Positions 1 to 5,109 of a DNA stretch of 5,109 nt are shown one piece after another (positions within the stretch are counted from its first letter, which is position 1; each line of letters opens with the position of its first letter). The DNA comes from Planctomycetota bacterium (lineage in GTDB: Bacteria > Planctomycetota > UBA1135 > GCA-002686595). The stretch spans positions 1 through 5,109 of the forward strand of contig JAPKBY010000152.1 of the NCBI GenBank assembly GCA_028823185.1, in the 5' to 3' direction. Below the pieces are notes generated by a model that saw nothing but the letters and a program-made list of their open reading frames with translations, did not search any database and was not told where the DNA came from. A program made the position numbers and the translations under genes.

Positions 1-107
1 GGAGCAGGCCACTTCTGAGTCTTGATGCGTGGCCAGCGACTATCAACGACACATGCCGCCATGAGCGGCAGTAAGAGGGCCACGAATCCAATTCTATTGT
101 TCTTCAT
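1..107 (-). CDS. Putative lipoprotein, N-terminal fragment cut by the window edge
   Basis: Only the first 35 codons are in the window; the gene continues past position 1. The translation starts MKNNRIGFVALLLPLMAAC. It has a short basic N-terminus (K2, R5), a hydrophobic stretch (residues 6-18) and a lipobox-like LMAAC ending in Cys19, as expected for a signal-peptidase-II-processed lipoprotein. The residue after Cys is Val rather than Asp, so by the E. coli rule it would not be held in the inner membrane; that rule may not apply here. The visible mature part (VVDSRWPRIKTQKWPA) is not recognised. The ATG at 107-105 has GGAG at 117-114, six bases upstream, and lies 13 bases after the accC stop, so it is probably the next gene of the same operon. 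The frame is too short to be called by length alone; signal peptide, ribosome site and operon spacing support it. Function is unknown. Confidence 0.72.
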   Translation of the reverse strand, partial: MKNNRIGFVALLLPLMAACVVDSRWPRIKTQKWPA

Positions 108-113
108 AAGAGA

Positions 114-117
114 CTCC
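114..117 (-). promoter_or_regulatory. Ribosome-binding site of the lipoprotein gene
   Basis: GGAG lies six bases before ATG 107, in the 13-base gap after the accC stop. It supports the short partial frame being a real gene translated from the operon message. Confidence 0.6.
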
Positions 118-120
118 GAG

Positions 121-1461
121 CTAACCAAAGTAGCGCTCTAAAAAGCCAGTATCATGGACACCTGCTCGGAAGTCCCTGTGGCCGAGGATGTCCAAATGCA
201 ACGGAATCGTCGTCTTGGGACCTTCGATCACGAACTCTGAGAGCGCTCTACGCATCGTGCTAATGGCTTCCTGTCTGGTCGGGCGGTGAACAAGGAGTTT
301 GCCCACCATCGAGTCATAATTCGACGGAATGCGATATCCGCTGAAGCAATGGCTATCCACTCTCACCCCGGGTCCCCCAGGAGGGACGAAGCTCTCCACT
401 AAGCCAGGAGAGGGCTGGAAGCCTTTGGCGGGGTCCTCCGCGTTGATCCGGCACTCGATCGCGTGCCCTCGAGTCACAATATCGGACTGCTCAAAGCGGA
501 GCGGCTCTCCTGCTGCCACACGAATCATCTCTTGGATCAAGTCGATCCCTGTCACCAGCTCAGTGACTGTGTGTTCGACCTGAATTCGAGCGTTGACCTC
601 GATGAAGTAGAACTCTCCTTTCGGGTCGAGCAGAAACTCAACCGTCCCCGCGCTGTTGTAGCCAGACGCCTTCGCCATCCGCACCGCGGCGGCACTCATA
701 GCCTCACGCTGCCCTTCGGAAATAGCCGGAGACGGAGACTCTTCAATCAACTTCTGGTGCCGACGTTGAACGGAGCAATCACGCTCTCCCAAGCTCAAGA
801 CCTTCCCAAACTTATCGGCGATGATTTGAATTTCGACGTGCCGCGGCTTCTCTACGAAACGCTCGATATATACGGTCCCATCGCCGAAGGCGGCCTCGGC
901 TTCAGACTTAGCAGCGTGGAAACCGCTGATGAGCGCCGGCTCATTATGAGCGACGCGCATTCCGCGTCCACCACCACCGGCAGAGGCCTTGATGATGACG
1001 GGGAATCCCAAGCGAGCTGCGACGGCGCGCGCGCCATCCTCATCTGCGACCGGACCATCAGATCCAGGAACGACCGGAACGTTCGCACGAATGGCCATCT
1101 CGCGCGCGTTCACTTTATCGCCGACCGCAGAGATCGTCTCAGGGTCGGGGCCGATGAACTGAATCTTGCAAGAGCGACAGACCTCTGCGAACTGGGCGTT
1201 CTCTGCCAAAAACCCATACCCCGGGTGAATAGCGTCTACATCTGAGATCTCGGCTGCAGAGATGATCGCGGGAATGTTCAGATAAGACTGAGCGCTAGGT
1301 GCAGGCCCCACACAGATCGTCTCGCTCGCCTGCCTCAAATAGAGCGCGTCAGCGTCGGCCTCTGAATAGATCGCGACAGTCTCGACCCCGAGCTCTGTCG
1401 CGGCACGAATGATCCTCTGAGCGATCTCGCCCCGGTTTGCCACCAAGATGCGGTTGAACAT
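121..1461 (-). CDS. accC: Biotin carboxylase subunit of acetyl-CoA carboxylase
   Basis: AccC carboxylates the biotin on AccB using ATP and bicarbonate, the first half-reaction of acetyl-CoA carboxylase in the cytoplasm. The 446-residue product is close to the 449 of E. coli AccC and aligns end to end. Visible hallmarks are the N-terminal LVANRGEIAQRI, HPGYGFLAEN at 79-88, Lys116 and Lys158 (ATP contacts), the glycine loop AGGGGRGM at 161-168, and H208/E210. They continue with Q232, H235 and K237 in CSVQRRHQK, E275, E288/N290/R292 in IEVNARIQVEH, and R338 (bicarbonate/biotin site). All expected catalytic positions are present. The motif reads VEHTVTE where many AccC have VEHPVTE; this variant is also common in pyruvate carboxylases. 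The adjacent ACC-type carrier gene favours acetyl-CoA carboxylase. The ATG is preceded by GAGGG (1470-1466) with a four-base spacer, and accB ends seven bases upstream. No carboxyltransferase genes (accA/accD) are in the window. Confidence 0.97.
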   Translation of the reverse strand: MFNRILVANRGEIAQRIIRAATELGVETVAIYSEADADALYLRQASETICVGPAPSAQSYLNIPAIISAAEISDVDAIHPGYGFLAENAQFAEVCRSCKIQFIGPDPETISAVGDKVNAREMAIRANVPVVPGSDGPVADEDGARAVAARLGFPVIIKASAGGGGRGMRVAHNEPALISGFHAAKSEAEAAFGDGTVYIERFVEKPRHVEIQIIADKFGKVLSLGERDCSVQRRHQKLIEESPSPAISEGQREAMSAAAVRMAKASGYNSAGTVEFLLDPKGEFYFIEVNARIQVEHTVTELVTGIDLIQEMIRVAAGEPLRFEQSDIVTRGHAIECRINAEDPAKGFQPSPGLVESFVPPGGPGVRVDSHCFSGYRIPSNYDSMVGKLLVHRPTRQEAISTMRRALSEFVIEGPKTTIPLHLDILGHRDFRAGVHDTGFLERYFG

Positions 1462-1465
1462 GACG

Positions 1466-1470
1466 CCCTC
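1466..1470 (-). promoter_or_regulatory. accC ribosome-binding site overlapping the accB stop
   Basis: GAGGG is four bases before the accC ATG, and its first two bases are the last two of the accB TGA (1471-1469). This arrangement suggests translational coupling, which would help keep carrier and carboxylase production in step. Confidence 0.65.
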
Positions 1471-2029
1471 AGCGAAGCAAAAAGAGTGGCTGCCCGAACT
1501 CTACGGGCTCACCGTTCTCGACTAAGACCTCAGCGATCTCACCGCTCGTCTCAGCCTGGATCTCATTCATAACCTTCATCGCCTCGAGGATGCACACGAC
1601 GGTCCCTTCTTCAACGCGATCTCCGACCCGAATGAATGGGTCCGATTCAGGAGATGGCGTCCGGTAGAAGGTCCCCACCATGGGACTCTTAATGGCCCTA
1701 GCCTCAGGCTCATCTTCGAGCTCATCAATGGAGTCGAAGCTGGCCGGCGCTGGCGCCGCAGGAGCCCCATAAGGAGCCGCGCCTCCGAGCAACTGGACTG
1801 TAGGCGCCACGAGGTCTGATCCTGTCGAGCCCCGCTTGAGCCTAATCCTCAATCCCTTGTCAGAGTCGTCCACTTCCAGCTCGCTGACATCGCCGCCCTT
1901 CATAAGGCGCACGAGGCCTTTCAGCAGCTTGAGGTCGATGCGTGTGTCTTCTTGCTCGCTAATAATGCTCCTCCCAATGTTTCCGGGTGCCGTCCGAGTG
2001 ACGGCGCCACGTTTCGGGACAAGGAGCAT
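1469..2029 (-). CDS. accB: Biotin carboxyl carrier protein of acetyl-CoA carboxylase
   Basis: AccB carries the biotin that AccC carboxylates and the carboxyltransferase uses to make malonyl-CoA. With the ATG at 2029 it has 186 residues. Residues 32-66 (IDLKLLKGLVRLM..., ELEV..., RIRLKRG) match the usual AccB N-terminal segment. Residues 83-97 are an Ala/Pro-rich linker, and 99-111 are acidic. Residues 112-186 are the biotinyl domain, starting at SPMVGTFYRTPSPESDPF, which includes the 'thumb' typical of acetyl-CoA carboxylase carriers. EAMKVMNEI places the biotinylated lysine at Lys152 (codon 1576-1574), 34 residues before the end, as expected. The start is uncertain. The only in-frame ATG gives about 30 residues more than AccB normally has before this segment, and its closest Shine-Dalgarno is only one base away. 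An alternative is ATT at 1963-1961 behind GGGAGGAG, giving 164 residues. The stop overlaps the accC ribosome site. Confidence 0.95.
   Translation of the reverse strand: MLLVPKRGAVTRTAPGNIGRSIISEQEDTRIDLKLLKGLVRLMKGGDVSELEVDDSDKGLRIRLKRGSTGSDLVAPTVQLLGGAAPYGAPAAPAPASFDSIDELEDEPEARAIKSPMVGTFYRTPSPESDPFIRVGDRVEEGTVVCILEAMKVMNEIQAETSGEIAEVLVENGEPVEFGQPLFLLR
1967..1975 (-). promoter_or_regulatory. Strong Shine-Dalgarno-like site inside the annotated accB start region
   Basis: GGGAGGAGC lies at codons 19-21 of the ATG-started accB frame. The GGAGG core is six bases before an in-frame ATT (1963-1961) from which AccB would have 164 residues, a normal length. No in-frame ATG, GTG or TTG follows at a suitable distance. 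The site could be chance coding sequence or a real ribosome site for a rare ATT start. Confidence 0.35.
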
Positions 2030-2030
2030 A

Positions 2031-2059
2031 CCTCCCCGCCACCACCTGATCCCACCTCC
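2031..2059 (-). promoter_or_regulatory. G-rich tract in the moaC-accB spacer
   Basis: On the coding strand the spacer just before the accB ATG is built almost wholly from runs of two to four G (GGAGGTGGGATCAGG followed by GGTGGCGGGGAGG). It contains several overlapping Shine-Dalgarno-like hexamers. It could also fold as a two-layer G-quadruplex in the mRNA. The run nearest the ATG leaves only a one-base spacer; AGGTGG further up (2046-2041) leaves about 11. Confidence 0.35.
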
Positions 2060-2067
2060 AGCAGAGA

Positions 2068-2577
2068 CTAGATCTCAGAGCGCCAAAGCCCTGAGCGGCC
2101 GCCCCTCTTCTCAAGCAGCCTCAGATCTTCGACCCGCATCCCCCGATCCACGGCTTTCACCATGTCATAGATCGTCAAAGCGGCCACTGAGGCGCCCGTG
2201 AGGGCCTCCATCTCAACACCGGTCGTTCCATGGCAGGAGGCCTCACAGCGAATCAACAGGGAGTCTTCAGCCAAGTCAGCCTCAAAATCGACCTTCACGC
2301 AGTCAAGCGCGAGGGAATGACACATCGGGATGAGCTCTTGAGTTCGCTTCGAGGCCTGGATTCCGGCCACTCTAGCCACCTCCAAGATGGGTCCTTTAGG
2401 ACCGCCCTCAGCGAGAACACGTCTCAAGACTCCAGGCGACATGCGCACCCTAGCAGCCGCAACCGCAGAGCGAGCCGTGCTGTCCTTCTCCCCAACATCC
2501 ACCATCTGAGCGCCACCGGAGCTCGGGTCAATATGGCTAAAATCAGCGGGCACCTGCTCTGAATTTCCCTGATCCAT
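2068..2577 (-). CDS. moaC: Cyclic pyranopterin monophosphate synthase
   Basis: MoaC converts the MoaA product (3',8-cyclo-7,8-dihydro-GTP) to cyclic pyranopterin monophosphate in molybdenum cofactor synthesis, as a cytoplasmic oligomer. The 169-residue product from ATG 2577 aligns without gaps over the active-site region with E. coli MoaC (161 residues) at an offset of about +10. It shows MVDV at 25-28, Lys61, VAGIQASKRT at 70-79, H87 in IPMCH, E122 and E124 in TGVEMEALT, and D138 and K141 in IYDMVKAV. These match the family's catalytic K51, H77, E112, E114, D128 and K131. An upstream in-frame ATG at 2622 would add 15 residues. I chose 2577 because AAAGGAGG (2589-2582) precedes it by four bases and because the family usually starts shortly before MVDV. 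It appears to be the first gene of the operon, 38 bases before accB. No other molybdopterin genes are in the window. Confidence 0.96.
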   Translation of the reverse strand: MDQGNSEQVPADFSHIDPSSGGAQMVDVGEKDSTARSAVAAARVRMSPGVLRRVLAEGGPKGPILEVARVAGIQASKRTQELIPMCHSLALDCVKVDFEADLAEDSLLIRCEASCHGTTGVEMEALTGASVAALTIYDMVKAVDRGMRVEDLRLLEKRGGRSGLWRSEI

Positions 2578-2581
2578 CACG

Positions 2582-2589
2582 CCTCCTTT
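2582..2589 (-). promoter_or_regulatory. Ribosome-binding site that fixes the moaC start
   Basis: AAAGGAGG is a near-perfect Shine-Dalgarno four bases before ATG 2577. It lies inside the longer open frame from 2622, so it decides in favour of the shorter protein. An in-frame GTG (2580-2578) sits only one base after it, which is too close. Confidence 0.8.
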
Positions 2590-2637
2590 GCTGGCTCTTG
2601 GGCTCCAGGCTGGATCCCTCATAGGCAGCGATCCTAC

Positions 2638-2667
2638 ACATTAAGGGGCAAAGCGTCTTCAAACCAA
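2638..2667 (-). promoter_or_regulatory. Weak candidate sigma-70 promoter for the moaC operon
   Basis: Read leftwards, TTGGTT (2667-2662) and TAATGT (2643-2638) are separated by 18 bases and could be a -35/-10 pair. Transcription would start near 2631 and give a leader of about 50 bases before ATG 2577. The match to consensus is poor and other pairs cannot be excluded. If it is right, the ATG at 2622 would have almost no leader, which favours the 2577 start. Confidence 0.2.
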
Positions 2668-2670
2668 AAG

Positions 2671-2678
2671 TGTGCACA
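2671..2678. repeat. Perfect 8-base palindrome TGTGCACA
   Basis: The palindrome lies just upstream (for moaC) of the candidate -35 element and 13 bases left of the other inverted repeat. The flanking bases do not extend the symmetry. It is listed as a possible protein-binding site only because of its position between two divergent genes. Confidence 0.2.
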
Positions 2679-2691
2679 ACGTTTCAGCCCT

Positions 2692-2702
2692 CTACGACGT
2701 AG
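2692..2702. repeat. Short inverted repeat CTACG-A-CGTAG, possible operator
   Basis: Two perfect five-base arms flank one central base, 37 bases before the protease start and in the middle of the divergent region. Such a site could bind a dimeric regulator, but arms this short occur by chance. No second copy was noticed in the window. Confidence 0.25.
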
Positions 2703-2721
2703 TCTAGATGTAACGAGACCC

Positions 2722-2727
2722 TAATTA
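2722..2727 (+). promoter_or_regulatory. Possible -10 element for the protease gene
   Basis: TAATTA lies 11 bases before ATG 2739. If used as a -10 element, transcription would start about five bases before the start codon and give a near-leaderless message, which would fit the lack of a Shine-Dalgarno. No convincing -35 element is found 16-18 bases upstream, so this is only a candidate. Confidence 0.13.
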
Positions 2728-2738
2728 CGCCAAAGACC

Positions 2739-5109
2739 ATGAGAACCGCTGCCCTCCTAAGCCTCTTCTTCGCTGTCAACCTCGCGAGTGCCCAAGACTC
2801 TGACACGAGCTCTCTCACAACAGCGCTCAATGAAGCCACGAACCGGGCTTCTAGAGGCTCCATCGAAGAGGTTTGGCTAGAAGCGCACCTCCTCAGCGAG
2901 CTCTCCTTGGACTTCGAGGGGGTCAACTTTGACGCGCTCGTCGACAGCGCCCTCAGCCGCACAGAGGCCTCAACCGAGCAGCTCTTCCTTATGGCGCTAC
3001 GCCTAGAGGGTGAAGACGTCCCTGCCACGAATCTCAGCCAGCGCCTGCATGCGATCTCCGAGAGCCAGAGCGAGGAGCTTCGATTGGCAGCGCTCTCGCT
3101 TCTCCAACGACCGGAATTTCGCGCTGCAGACCCCGACGAAATGGAGAAGGTCGTCACGAGCCTGCTTCGGCGCGCAGCTAACGCTGACACGGCCCCCATG
3201 GAACGCATGGAGTTCGCCGTAACCGCCTATCTCCGTGGCTCAGGCGAAGCACGCCGCACAGCCCGCGCCGCCTTAGCCGACTTCCTGGGCTCTACGGATC
3301 CCAGCGTTCGCGGTCGCGCTGCGCTCTCCTTGGCACGCATGGGAGATCTCACGACAGCTCAAGATGAGCTCGCAGCTCTCGCAGGGCGCCCTGGTCAGGA
3401 TGGCCAACTGGCTGCTGCGCACCTGCGCAGCGAGGAGGTGCGACGACATATGCAACGCGAGCTGCTCAACCAGCGGCGCATGTACACAGACCTCTTAGAG
3501 TCCGCACCTTCGGAAGACGACCAAGAAGCTGACAGCCGCGTAGAGCAGCTCATACGGCTCATTCAGGCGCGACACCTCGAGGCCGACCGGCTAGAGCATG
3601 ATGAGCTCATCGACGCAGCTCTCTCTGGAATGCTCAAGAGCCTCGACCAGCACTCCTCCTACATGTCATCCAAGGTCTATGAGAAGTTCACCAATGATCT
3701 CCAAGCGATCTATGGCGGCATCGGCGCCTATGTAGGAATGGACCCCGACACCTCCATCTTCACGATCACTCGGCCCATCTTTGGTGGACCCGCATACCGC
3801 GCGAAGATCCGCGCAGGCGACCGCATCATCCGCATCGGCGACTGGTCGACGATAGGCAAAGATCAAAACGACATCATCCGCAAGCTCAAGGGCGAGCCCG
3901 GGTCTGATGTGAAGATCTACATTTGGCGCGACGGAGATGATCCAGACACCCTCGACCGTCCGACAGAGGAAATGGCGATCACAATCCAGAGAGAGCTCAT
4001 CACCATCCCCACGGTCTTCTCAGACATGCTGCCTGGAAAGATCGGTCTAGTGGAGCTCACTCAGTTCAACGAGGTCGCTACGAAGGAAGTCAAAAAGGCA
4101 CTTGAGGGCCTCCTGGAGGACGGCGCGCGCGGAATCCTCCTCGACCTGCGCTCGAATCCTGGCGGCCTGCTTCGTGAAGCCAGGGGCGTCTCTGACCTCT
4201 TCCTGCCACGCAGGAAGCTAGTCGTTACGACTGATAGCCGAATCCAGGAGCCTGAAGAGCTCTTCACACGCCGCCCGAGCACCGTCCCCGACGAGATGCC
4301 TGTCGTGGTCTTGGTCAACCGCTACTCAGCTTCAGCCAGCGAGATCGTCGCTGGCGCCCTGCAAGATCATGGACGCGCAACGATCCTGGGTCAGCGCACC
4401 TTCGGCAAGGGCTCCGTCCAGAACCTCCTGCCCTTCGGCAGGGATGACATCTCCATCGACGAGAACAAGAACCGTCGTCACGATGAGTGGGAGAAGCTCG
4501 CTGATGACCAAAACAACAACGGAGAGTTCGACTTCGCCCCTCGGGTGAAGCTGACGATCGCACGCTACCTCCTCCCCTCCGGTCGATCAATTCACCGAGA
4601 GCTCGCGAAGGACGGCACGATCGAGAACGCAGGTGGCGTCAAGCCTGACCAATCGGTGGGCCCGCGTCGCTGGGAGTCGTGGCAACTGCGCGAGATCACC
4701 CGGCTCAACAAGCTGAAGTCTGTCGAGAAATACGCCGAGGGCCTCTACGCGGAGTCACCCGATCTCATGAAGATGCTCGCGATCTGCGACAATCGCTCTA
4801 CAAAGCAATATGCAGGCTTCGACGAGTTCTTTGCTGAGCTGAACACCAGCCTCCCCGTTGACGAAGTCCGACTCCTCGTCCGGAGAGAGCTTCGACGCTC
4901 GATCCAAGATGAACGCGGCTTCGAATACCCTCGCGGAGACTTCGAAGAGGACGTTCAAGTCCAAGAGGCCGTGAGACTCCTCTTCAGGAAATTTGGAGAG
5001 GACCCCTTAGACATCCCCCCTTTCGCAGCGACCTTCCTCCCAGAAGGCAGCACCACTTTGAGTGGGCCTACGGTCTTAGCTGCGCGCGAACAATTCCTAC
5101 GTGACGCTC
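2739..5109 (+). CDS. Exported S41 C-terminal-processing-type serine protease with PDZ and HEAT-like regions, 3' end beyond the window
   Basis: The frame is open from ATG 2739 to the right edge (at least 790 residues). Residues 1-18 form a Sec signal peptide (MRTAALLSLFFAVNLASA, cleavage predicted before Gln19, no lipobox), so it should act outside the cytoplasmic membrane. Residues 19 to about 290 are helical and Leu/Ala/Arg-rich with a HEAT-like unit (DPSVRGRAALSLARMGD, 187-203). The family segment LDQHSSYMS is at 302-310, followed by a PDZ domain from YGGIGAYV (325) to about 415. The S41 core starts at GKIGLVELTQF (433), with LLDLRSNPGG at 467-476. Catalytic Ser532 in SASASE, Asp543, Lys557 in FGKGSVQ and Gln561 keep the exact spacing of known CtpA/CtpB/Prc proteases, so it should be active. 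Residues 568-600 are a charged insertion before LTIARYLLPSGRSI (605-618). After GGVKPD (632-637) there is an extension of more than 150 residues. The only in-frame ATG near the N-terminus is 2739; its ribosome site is poor. The substrate is unknown. Confidence 0.95.
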   Translation, partial: MRTAALLSLFFAVNLASAQDSDTSSLTTALNEATNRASRGSIEEVWLEAHLLSELSLDFEGVNFDALVDSALSRTEASTEQLFLMALRLEGEDVPATNLSQRLHAISESQSEELRLAALSLLQRPEFRAADPDEMEKVVTSLLRRAANADTAPMERMEFAVTAYLRGSGEARRTARAALADFLGSTDPSVRGRAALSLARMGDLTTAQDELAALAGRPGQDGQLAAAHLRSEEVRRHMQRELLNQRRMYTDLLESAPSEDDQEADSRVEQLIRLIQARHLEADRLEHDELIDAALSGMLKSLDQHSSYMSSKVYEKFTNDLQAIYGGIGAYVGMDPDTSIFTITRPIFGGPAYRAKIRAGDRIIRIGDWSTIGKDQNDIIRKLKGEPGSDVKIYIWRDGDDPDTLDRPTEEMAITIQRELITIPTVFSDMLPGKIGLVELTQFNEVATKEVKKALEGLLEDGARGILLDLRSNPGGLLREARGVSDLFLPRRKLVVTTDSRIQEPEELFTRRPSTVPDEMPVVVLVNRYSASASEIVAGALQDHGRATILGQRTFGKGSVQNLLPFGRDDISIDENKNRRHDEWEKLADDQNNNGEFDFAPRVKLTIARYLLPSGRSIHRELAKDGTIENAGGVKPDQSVGPRRWESWQLREITRLNKLKSVEKYAEGLYAESPDLMKMLAICDNRSTKQYAGFDEFFAELNTSLPVDEVRLLVRRELRRSIQDERGFEYPRGDFEEDVQVQEAVRLLFRKFGEDPLDIPPFAATFLPEGSTTLSGPTVLAAREQFLRDA

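Larger units (their letters stand above)
2578..2738. other. Divergent intergenic region between moaC and the protease gene
   Basis: This 161-base stretch separates the leftward moaC operon from the rightward protease gene and should hold promoters for both. It includes the moaC ribosome site at the left, an 8-base palindrome (2671-2678), an 11-base inverted repeat (2692-2702) and an AT-rich TAATTA (2722-2727) close before the protease start. No strong consensus sigma-70 promoter is visible for either direction. An extra in-frame moaC ATG at 2622 falls inside it, so part of the region could instead be coding. Confidence 0.6.

Noticed and set aside
463..1245. Plus-strand open frame of 260 codons
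   Set aside because: It lies wholly antisense to accC, whose translation is conserved over its full length. The product has no recognisable motif and looks like a codon-bias shadow.
1836..2201. Plus-strand open frame of 121 codons across the moaC-accB junction
   Set aside because: It overlaps two well-supported genes on the other strand, and its Ser/Pro/Arg-rich product resembles no protein.
2230..2562. Plus-strand open frame of 110 codons
   Set aside because: It is antisense to moaC, in which every catalytic residue is accounted for, and no motif or ribosome site supports it.
2578..2622. Fifteen-residue N-terminal extension of moaC from ATG 2622
   Set aside because: The strong AAAGGAGG ribosome site within it points to ATG 2577, and the extension has no counterpart in the family.
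2684..3208. Minus-strand open frame of 174 codons
   Set aside because: It is antisense to the signal peptide and helical region of the protease. Its product is Ser/Arg-rich, typical of the reverse complement of CTC/GAG-rich coding sequence, and it has no family signature.
4061..4590. Two adjoining minus-strand open frames of 85 and 91 codons
   Set aside because: Both are antisense to the conserved S41 catalytic core and give Arg/Ser-rich products without motifs.
2739..5109. Repeated GAGCTC hexamers throughout the protease gene
   Set aside because: They mostly encode Glu-Leu in frame and follow from the strong preference for GAG and CTC codons, so they are not a DNA-level repeat.

Overview
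The window comes from a bacterial chromosome of moderately high GC. The genes are tightly packed, use mostly Shine-Dalgarno-led starts and strongly prefer CTC for Leu. There are signs of a diderm (outer-membrane) cell: a lipoprotein signal peptide and a Sec-exported C-terminal-processing-type protease. The exported helical-repeat/S41 protease and the style of the biotin carrier protein suggest Planctomycetota, Myxococcota or a related phylum. That is only an impression, since the window holds no phylogenetic marker that can be placed by eye.

Layout. Positions 1-2577 hold four minus-strand genes that read leftwards as one likely operon: moaC (2577-2068), accB (2029-1469), accC (1461-121) and the start of a lipoprotein gene (107 to beyond position 1). 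The gaps are 38, 7 and 13 bases, and the Shine-Dalgarno of accC overlaps the accB stop codon. Positions 2578-2738 are a divergent intergenic region with small palindromes and weak promoter candidates. From 2739 to the right edge a single plus-strand reading frame of at least 790 codons runs without a stop. It encodes an exported S41 serine protease with a signal peptide, a helical HEAT-like N-terminal region, a PDZ domain, a Ser/Lys/Gln catalytic core and a long C-terminal extension that is cut by the window edge.

Function. AccB (biotin carrier) and AccC (biotin carboxylase) form the first half-reaction of acetyl-CoA carboxylase, which supplies malonyl-CoA for fatty acid synthesis. MoaC makes cyclic pyranopterin monophosphate, the first stable intermediate of molybdenum cofactor synthesis. 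No biochemical link between these pathways is visible, so the linkage is probably only shared transcription. The protease is transcribed the other way and would act in the periplasm or cell envelope.

No mobile element, RNA gene or CRISPR array was seen, and no clearly new system. The points most worth a second look are the start of accB (a possible ATT start with a very good ribosome-binding site, plus a G-rich leader), the charged insertion with a calcium-loop-like motif in the protease core, and the protease's extra N- and C-terminal regions.
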